This document shows positions 1 through 64,000 of a stretch of 64,000 nucleotides of DNA, piece after piece. The notes beneath the pieces are model-generated. The model was not told the origin of the DNA. It was given only the letters and a program-made list of their open reading frames with translations, and searched no databases. Each line of letters begins with the position of its first letter. Position 1 is the stretch's first letter. The translations under genes and the position numbers were made by a program. The stretch is taken from NCBI GenBank assembly GCA_037179515.1, contig JAXCGZ010007695.1:63823-127822 (forward strand). Direction: 5' to 3'. The DNA comes from Halocaridina rubra (lineage: Eukaryota; Arthropoda; Malacostraca; Decapoda; Atyidae).

Positions 1-867
1 ATTGTGACGTAGCGTTAGAGTGATTTAAGGAAGAATGGATAGAGAAATCGGTAGTTAAATAGGGTCGATTGGAAGCATGGTGGACCCCGCTCTTCATGGA
101 GGACTTGCGGATGATTCGGTTTTCGTTCGTGGCTTCCTTTTTTTACTTTTTAGTTCTTTCGCGTCATTTATACGGCATGATTCGGTCGGATTAGGTAGTA
201 TGTGTGTTGTTTATGTGACTGTGGTTAAGTAGTGAGTTTTGCTGTGTACGTTTGTTTATAGTGAGGGAGGGGGCAGGGCGGCCACTTGCGGCCCATGGGA
301 GATTCATTCGCCGCAAATGACCTTGAACTTGGGCAAGTCGTTAATTTTTGTAGCTTGTGTTGTCTTCGTTTTTTCAATCGTATTTATTAAGCCTTCTTGA
401 CTATATTCAAGGGTGATTTTTAATTTCATGTCGCCAGTTAAAAAAATGTGAAATTTATATAATTAGGGATGGTTAGGTTAGGTCAGCCACATTGAAGAAA
501 CGTGTTATTAATTTATGGTTTATTTTTAGGTGTTTTAGATATATTTTTTTTTCAGATATGCTTACTTTCACACCGCTACCTAGGAAAATATGACATTAAT
601 AAGGTTAATTCATCCCAGATAAGAAGAGTTACTAACACTTATTTTTGGTTTGATAGAATATTACGACTAAGTTGCTGTTTAAGCACTCACCTTTACGAAA
701 ATATCACATGAATATTATAATCGGTTAGGTAGTTCACCATCATTATAAACAGGCTGAAAATTGAAATGACTGCTTTTAGTTTTAGATATTTTATTTTTTT
801 TTTCATTTTGCATTGGCTGTGACCGTAAGCATTTACCATGTTTTGAGTGTTTCCAAACTGATGCACT

Positions 868-944
868 AGCACCAGCCTTAATTCCCCAGCTCCAACCTGT
901 GTCTACCCCCTTTTGATTGGGGTACATAGTGACTCATTAAACAG
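868..944 (+). repeat. SINE family A, 3' fragment
   Basis: AGCCTTAATTCCCCAGCTCC followed by ACCTGTGTCTACCCC; lacks the tRNA-like head. Confidence 0.65.
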
Positions 945-1994
945 TAAGCAACAGCAAAGGTGTATTGTATCTGGTAAGATCATTTTATGTGTTGTATTTT
1001 GGCAGTCTTTCTTCATTACAGTAAGGTTATGGTAGGCCTAGTTCGTTTAGATATAAAATATTGAAAATTATTGTTAAGTGAAATTCTTGGTTTTAGAACT
1101 GCCTCTTTGGCAGTTTCCCCAATGATTCTCCAGTAAGGGGACTTGTCTAATAATAGAATTTAGGTTCAAGTTTGCATTGTAGTCAATTTTATTTTCAAAA
1201 ATTACTTTAGAATGTAGTCAGATATCCAGGTAATTGTCAGGGGATTTTTGTTGTAGAACTAAATATTTGAAAGCTTGCTTGAGTCTAGTTTTGTATTTGC
1301 ATATGTCTTATAAATAGTTGCTGAAATAAGATTAGTATAGCATAGCAAGGTAGTTTAGCTTGATATTGAAATGTAGGTTAAATGGTCTTATTATGCTGTT
1401 TTCGAATTGTAGAATTTTTTTGGTGGATTTTACTTTTAAATTGATTGTCAACACAAGTAGAGAATGACAAGCATCCAGTTACACCCTAACATGTAACTCA
1501 GATTCTTGCGTCCGAATGCATTGTATTAGTGTATTGATATGTAAATGATGACTCTGGGATGAAAATGCACTGAAAGATCCTCTTCCCTATGGTATCATTT
1601 TATCCTGCATGTTGTATACAGTCATACCAGACAGTCACAGTATTTATGAAGTGAATAAACTTCACTGGATCATGTAAAGATGAGTACCCTTAGATCCCCT
1701 TGTAAAGTCTAGCAACCCCATAAATTTTTAGGTGACGTGCCTTGTAAATATGAATAACCCCTGGTGTTACTATTCTATGACCCTCCGTCCTTTTCCTAAT
1801 ACTAGAGTATGTTGGCAATTACAAGTAAGTTAATATACTGCAATTATGTGCATGCGAGTTCATTAACTTAAGTATTGTACTGTCTTCCTTTGCAATTGGG
1901 TGTGGAAATGCCAGAGATTGCAAACAGCGAACGATCTACCCATGATTCCATAAATTTGTCCTGTACATGTATTGCTTTCCCTCCCTGGATCTTG

Positions 1995-2120
1995 AAAAGA
2001 TGAGTTGGAACTGAGAAACTAATGCTGGATGCCCATCCTAACACCTCATTGTAGATTTGATTGGGGGTCTGTCACCTCTCAGGTCAAATGCTCTAATTAC
2101 CGCACTACTATTATCCCCTT
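1995..2120 (-). repeat. SINE family A, diverged
   Basis: Minus orientation; GCTGGATGCCCATCCTAAC and CACCTCTCAGGTCAAATGCT match the family body and head. Confidence 0.55.
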
Positions 2121-2152
2121 GCTTATTGGTATATATTTGATTTTTTTTTTAT

Positions 2153-2290
2153 CTTTGTATGGGGATGGGCACACAGGTTGAAGCTGGGGAATTAAGGCTG
2201 GATGCTCTTCCTATTGGCCTGCCGTGGGCTCAAATGTGGGTTTGTCACCTTCCGAGTCCAGCATTCTACCAATTAAACTACAGCATGAGC
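2153..2290 (-). repeat. tRNA-derived SINE (family A)
   Basis: Reverse complement reads: tRNA-like head with A and B boxes, then GCCTTAATTCCCCAGCTTCA and TGTGCCCATCCCCAT. One of about 15 copies in the window. Confidence 0.75.
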
Positions 2291-2545
2291 CTCCTGGCTA
2301 GTACAGTGGTAACGCGCTGGCCTTGCATTTGTGAGGTCGACGGATCGCGTCTCGTCCAGGCAAGAGAGATTAAGCTGTTAACTGGGGATGTTACTGCTGT
2401 TGCTGGGCACCACAGTGGGGGGGTTGGGGCCTGTGCCGGCTGGCGACCGCCCTATGGGTCCTCCATGACCTGTTTCACTCATCCGTGGGTGAAGACTAAA
2501 ACAACTACAGCAGTCCCCTTATATATGTTTGTAATGGTTTGTAAG
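2288..2545 (+). repeat. tRNA-derived SINE (family B)
   Basis: CTGGCTAGTACAGTGGTAAC then GGTCGACGGATCGCGTC give A and B boxes; the body matches the 30235 copy (TGGGGGGGTTGGGGCCTGTG type). It directly abuts a minus-strand family A SINE. Confidence 0.75.
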
Positions 2546-2772
2546 AGTAATTCATTGTTATTCTTGCATTAGTAATGTTGTAACGTCATATCAGCACCTT
2601 GACATTAGAATATTTTTAGCGGCATTACCATCTTTAATTTTAGCAAATAGTTCTCGTTGCCTGTCTAACCTAACCTAATTTGGTTAGGGTAGGATACAGT
2701 AGACCACAGATAGCGAGGCATTTAGGTCTATATATCGCTGTGTTTATTGCAGGGGTGTTGAGTGTTACGGCG

Positions 2773-59935
<57,163 letters not shown>

Positions 59936-61560
59936 AAGTCTGGTAGACTTGTACCTCATTAGCAATCTAGATCACTCGTCAAATGTATCATGAACAATTC
60001 TGTGGTAAAAGAGACTTGAGTTTCTCTGTTTAAAGAACTGGTGGACTTTTGCATTATCAGCAAGCTCGAGTGATCACAAACTCATATAATTGACATTTCT
60101 GCATTGGAAAAAACTGAGATAGCTCAATCTACAGAAATGGTGAACGAAGTTCTTGCACTCCTCATACTCATTGTGAATGACCTTGCTGTGGTGAAAAATG
60201 TTAAGGTTTCTTTTGGCCAGAGGACTATTGAATTATAATTTGAGTAGTCACCATGTTATGCTGGGTCGTGATAACCTTAGTTTAGATATCTCTGGATGAC
60301 GAACATGTTCACCAGCAGATTCGATCACTTTTATGACATATTTTCAGTGGAATATATTTTAGATTTCTCTTGATGTGAGAATGAGTGGCTTGACGCTTTT
60401 TAAGCAGATTTGATTGCTCATCAGACAAATATGTGTCAATTATATATTAGTGCTGAAAAAAAAATAGTTTTATAGTCTGGGAATTGGTAGACAAAGACAT
60501 TAACAGTGTACAGTACTGTATTTATATCAATACAGAATGTGACGAATGATAAGTGTGCCCAGATTGAGGGAAAATGCATTTACAAGGCATAATTTTGTGG
60601 CAAAGTGTATTTTCTGAGCACAGTGTTTCTGTTACTGGCAAACTGCAGTTGAGAACTACTGTAATAGTTAAAAGTACAAACACTTATAACTATAAAAATA
60701 TAAATGCTTTTAAAGATGTATACTTTATGAAAAATTGCAATTTGATGTACTTATGGTGAAGATGTTAAATACAAGTGGAAACTTAAAATGTTTTACTGCA
60801 AATTATTAATATGATGACATTTAAGAAAATAGTGCAATTTTTCTTTTTTTGCCAGTGAAGAGTGGTGGTGGTGAACTAACATGTACTGCAAGTGGAGAAA
60901 GTAATGTTGGTAAAAAAATTATAGCACGATGATAATTAATACAAACAATAAAATGGTGAATGTATATGGAATGAATATATTTAGTCTGATTGTGACGGCA
61001 TTTAAGAATATGGTGTTGATTGTTTCTATATCATCAAGTACTGAAATGGTGATTATAGTGCTTTTATGGATAAGAAGTGAAAGATTAATCAAATGCATAG
61101 TAACTATTATGGTGACTGAATACAGAATAAACTAGTGTTTTATTAAAGCTGTCTGTGTTGATAGAAAAGAAGATTATTGTAATGTGTCTCTGTTGACACT
61201 GAAAAACATTACTGCTATGCAACATTAATGTGTCAGATGCATGAATGTGGAAAAATGCTACTGACGCTAATAGCTAGTAAATATAGCTGTATTGGTAATT
61301 AAGATATACTATAATACGTTACCTTAGGAACAGAAACTTAATATACTGAAATTGTATTATTACCTACTAGTTGAGAATTTCTGCATTCAGTAGTGTATAT
61401 ATTTGACTACACTGCTCACTTATGTATTGGTAAAGAAGAAATAATTACTGTAATAAACAGAATATGCTGATGTATAATTTGCCACAGTTATACAATTGCT
61501 TTTCAGCTTGTATTGCTTACACGTTTAAGTAATTGTAGAAAATTTATTTAATTGTGTATT
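59936..61560 (+). other. Presumed 3' UTR
   Basis: No further host exon. AATAAA hexamers occur at about 60947, 61126 and 61450; none can be chosen as the cleavage signal. The first ~560 bases are decayed copies of the end of exon 29 (see repeat). From about 60930 to 61470 the text is loosely periodic with ACTGAAATGGTGATTAT-like motifs, too degraded to define. Confidence 0.45.
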
Positions 61561-61589
61561 TATTTATTTTATGATTGTAACACCGCGAT

Positions 61590-61770
61590 GGGCCAAAAAC
61601 AAATAAATCTACCCTCATCAGGCCTGGGCGCGAAGAAAGCATAGAGAGAAACAGATATGGGGAGTATCGTGACTTGTCAGATGTGAAGGGATAATAAGAC
61701 ATGTTTAATGAATATCCAAGAAACTTCGGTGTTGATGTAGGCATAGAAAGAGAACCGTAACTGAAGGAAG
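61590..61770 (+). repeat. LINE-tail-like repeat downstream of the gene
   Basis: GTGACTTGTCAGATGTGAAG and GTTTAATGAATATCCA match the 37490-37560 segment. Confidence 0.5.
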
Positions 61771-62012
61771 ACTTATCGAACTGTCCTGGACAGTCTTCTT
61801 TAAGTCCACAAGATCCTTCATCTATAGTATTGCAATGGGCAGTTAGTGCCATGGGCCAACCTACTACATGGTATACTGTATATGCTCTGTGTATTAGAAG
61901 ATTTAGGTCGTACTCAAAAGTGTGCAATGAAACATATATATTCAAGGTTATACCTAGCATTATTTATTGTAATAATTTGGTTATAAGTTAGTCAGTCAGA
62001 GCTGCTGTAGAT

Positions 62013-62018
<6 letters not shown>

Positions 62019-62069
<51 letters not shown>

Positions 62070-62092
62070 TTATATATAATTATATATATATT

Positions 62093-62127
<35 letters not shown>
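62019..62127. repeat. (AT)n microsatellite downstream of the gene
   Basis: AT tract with A/T interruptions, then a T run. Confidence 0.95.
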
Positions 62128-62140
<13 letters not shown>

Positions 62141-62884
62141 CTTTTTCTTTAAATGCGATGCCATATCCTGCATAGCAGGCAGGTTGACCACGCCTGTAGT
62201 GTTAGAGTTTGAAGTGGCATGATTCAACACATCATGCCACTTTACTCCTTTACATATTGTTATGTGGAGAGAAACTTTAAGGAAAGAGGAATTGTCAGCT
62301 TTCTGCCCCCCCTCTTCTTTTAAATTGCCACCTCTCTTCTTTTAATTTTAATCTGTTCAGTATAACAAGCAGGGAATAAGTGTGTTAAATTCTATCTCCC
62401 TTACGTACAGAGAAAATGAAAGAATTGTTTTCTCACATCACATGAACTATTATTTCTGATACGAGCACTAACCAATTGCTAAGGAATATCTTAGTTTATT
62501 TTGAACACGAAACTGCACAGAAAATTAGAAAACTGAATTTTTTATACTATCATGAACACAAAACTGCAGAAAATAATAGAAAATAATTTTTCTCTGTACA
62601 GCCAAAGATCTTTGTGTATTGTCTTGGTGTACCAGGAATAGATATAGTAATGCACTCTAATGTATTTTACTTAAAACTTAGTTAATTTAATGACTTTTTT
62701 GGACAGCAATAACATATGTATAGTGAGTAAGGTTTCATAAAGAGCTCTTCATTTGATTGATATTGGGAACCTTGCATATAAAAAGTAAGCTCTCCAAAAA
62801 TTTTCCGTACTAGTTTCTTAGATGATTTCTAGTAATTTTAAAGGAATCTTTAATGTGAGAATCATTAAATTTATGTAAGTTTTT

Positions 62885-63360
62885 TATGTAGAAAGCTTTT
62901 TTGGGTAAAGGAGTATATGTTGTGGTATATGATTTTTTTTTTTTTAGAGATTCTTTTGGTAATGGAGGGTATCTTGTTGTCTAAAATTTTTCTGTAGAAA
63001 ATTTCTATTGGTGAAGAAACATATTGTGTGGTCTAAGATTTGTAGAAAACTTCTTTTGGTGAAGCATATCTTGTGGTCAAAGATTTCTCGGTGGAAAACT
63101 TCTTTTGTTAAAGGTGCATATCTTGCGGCATAAGATTTTTCTGTAGAAAGCCCCTCTCGGTAAAGAAATATTTCTCGTGGTCTAAGATATTTCTGTAGAA
63201 GGATTCTTCTGGTATAGAAGCATACCTTATAGTCCAAGACTTTACTGTAGAAAGCTTGTTGTGGGAAAAAGCTAATTTTGGTAAAGGAACATATCTTGTG
63301 GTGTAAGATTTTTCTGTAGAAAGCTTCCTATGGTAAAGAAGCATGTCTTGTGGTCTTGAA
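62885..63360. repeat. ~58-bp degenerate minisatellite
   Basis: About eight copies of TTTCTGTAGAAAGCTTCTTT, TGGTAAAGAAGCATATCTTG and TGGTCTAAGAT. The minus-strand ORFs here are repeat translations. Confidence 0.85.
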
Positions 63361-64000
63361 GGATCCCAGGTATTCGTAGAAGCATTCCATATGGTTCTGA
63401 AGGGAACTATGATGTAGAACTTTATTATTTATCTGGGATTTACTTCAGAGGGGATTATAATTTTGGTGGGATATCATATTGACTTGATGGAAGCTTTTAT
63501 TTAGAATGGAAAGACTTATTGAGATTGTGTGTAAGAAATTGTTTTAAATTGTTGTAAGGAGTTAGCTAAATAGTAATTACCAATGCTGTAACCCAATAAT
63601 GGATAATTTGTCTGACTTTTTGCTAAGATTTGTAGAGCAAATTCATACCTTTTTATTAGTTAAGTAATGATCCCGGAGAAAAAAAGGGTTTTATGAACAC
63701 TTGTAGCATTCATCATTGCTTTTTTCTTTTTTTGTTGTGGCAATATTTTGAAAAAACAAGTCATTATGTTGATGAAACTTTATGGACATTTACTTTCCTT
63801 TCTGTTGAACATGACGAAAACCCATTTTGTAGCAATGCTTTTTGAGAACGAGTAACTCATAATTATGGTAGTTGCAAGTGATTATGTCATAATTAGTCTC
63901 CGACTCATATTTGGTAGGTAAGTACATTCGATGTTAGTACAGTTACTGTAGATAATGAATAGCATTAGCTCTCAGCCCTTGTTAGTAACTGTTTGTTTAT

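Larger units (their letters stand above)
1..2752 (+). other. Upstream region, probable promoter and untranslated exon 1 not placed
   Basis: No coding exon is convincing here. The first ~330 bases are less AT-rich than the rest, with several CpGs, which would suit a promoter or 5' UTR. The first coding exon is preceded by a good acceptor (TTTATTGCAG, ending 2752), so at least one upstream exon is expected. Candidate donors occur (for example near 974 and 1230) but none can be chosen. SINE pieces occupy about 868-944, 1995-2120 and 2153-2545. Confidence 0.4.
61771..64000 (+). other. Downstream intergenic sequence
   Basis: Beyond the microsatellite and minisatellite I see no gene. ORFs here are short and without domain signal. 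Confidence 0.5.

Noticed and set aside
2680..2772. Start of the protein at Met 2680
   Set aside because: A strong acceptor ends at 2752 and the peptide before Met 2773 has no family similarity.
62944..63344. Minus-strand ORFs of 97 and 78 aa
   Set aside because: Periodic peptides from the 58-bp minisatellite.

Overview
The window is eukaryotic, intron-rich and AT-rich, and most probably comes from a decapod crustacean, perhaps a penaeid shrimp. The reasons are very long (AT)n, (AG)n and (AAT)n microsatellites, many tRNA-derived SINEs, Tigger/pogo DNA transposons, LINE and LTR pieces in the introns, and an arthropod-type gene. The organism is an inference. No prokaryotic features are present.

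Nearly the whole window is one plus-strand protein-coding gene. I placed 28 coding exons between 2773 and 59935, from the codon frame, GT/AG sites and matching intron phases. They join into one frame of 6660 nt (2219 codons plus stop). The domain order is: an N-terminal FAR1/ZSWIM3-like zinc-binding module (exons 2-3), a Gln-rich region and an AT-hook (exons 4-5), two MBT/Tudor repeats (exons 7-10), a methyl-CpG-binding-type MBD (exons 14-15), a C2H2 finger (exons 20-21), a C4HC3 PHD finger (exons 24-25), a long acidic disordered region (exon 27) and a C-terminal coiled coil (exons 28-29). From the MBT repeats to the end this matches the PHF20 / Drosophila MBD-R2 family, a chromatin reader of the NSL histone acetyltransferase complex. 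The N-terminal module differs from both. Non-coding exon 1 and the promoter should lie in 1-2752 or upstream, but I cannot place them.

Layout: 1-2752 is upstream sequence with SINE pieces. 2773-5784 holds the N-terminal exons and a possible short isoform. 11427-19493 holds the MBT and MBD exons. 19494-38907 is a 19.4 kb intron with almost all the large mobile elements: a palindromic SINE array, two Tigger-type elements, a rearranged LTR cluster, a broken LINE, fold-back palindromes and most of the (AT)n tracts. 38908-53086 holds the linker, C2H2 and PHD exons. 54174-59935 is the C-terminal part, with a dead Tigger copy in the last intron. 59936-64000 is the 3' UTR and downstream sequence.

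The most unusual signal is at the 3' end. The last intron contains a decayed ~45-bp tandem array that resembles the exon 28 / 5' splice site boundary. The presumed 3' UTR contains a decayed ~97-bp array that resembles the end of the last coding exon. A second notable signal is that (AT)n tracts border most of the large mobile or palindromic units in the giant intron.
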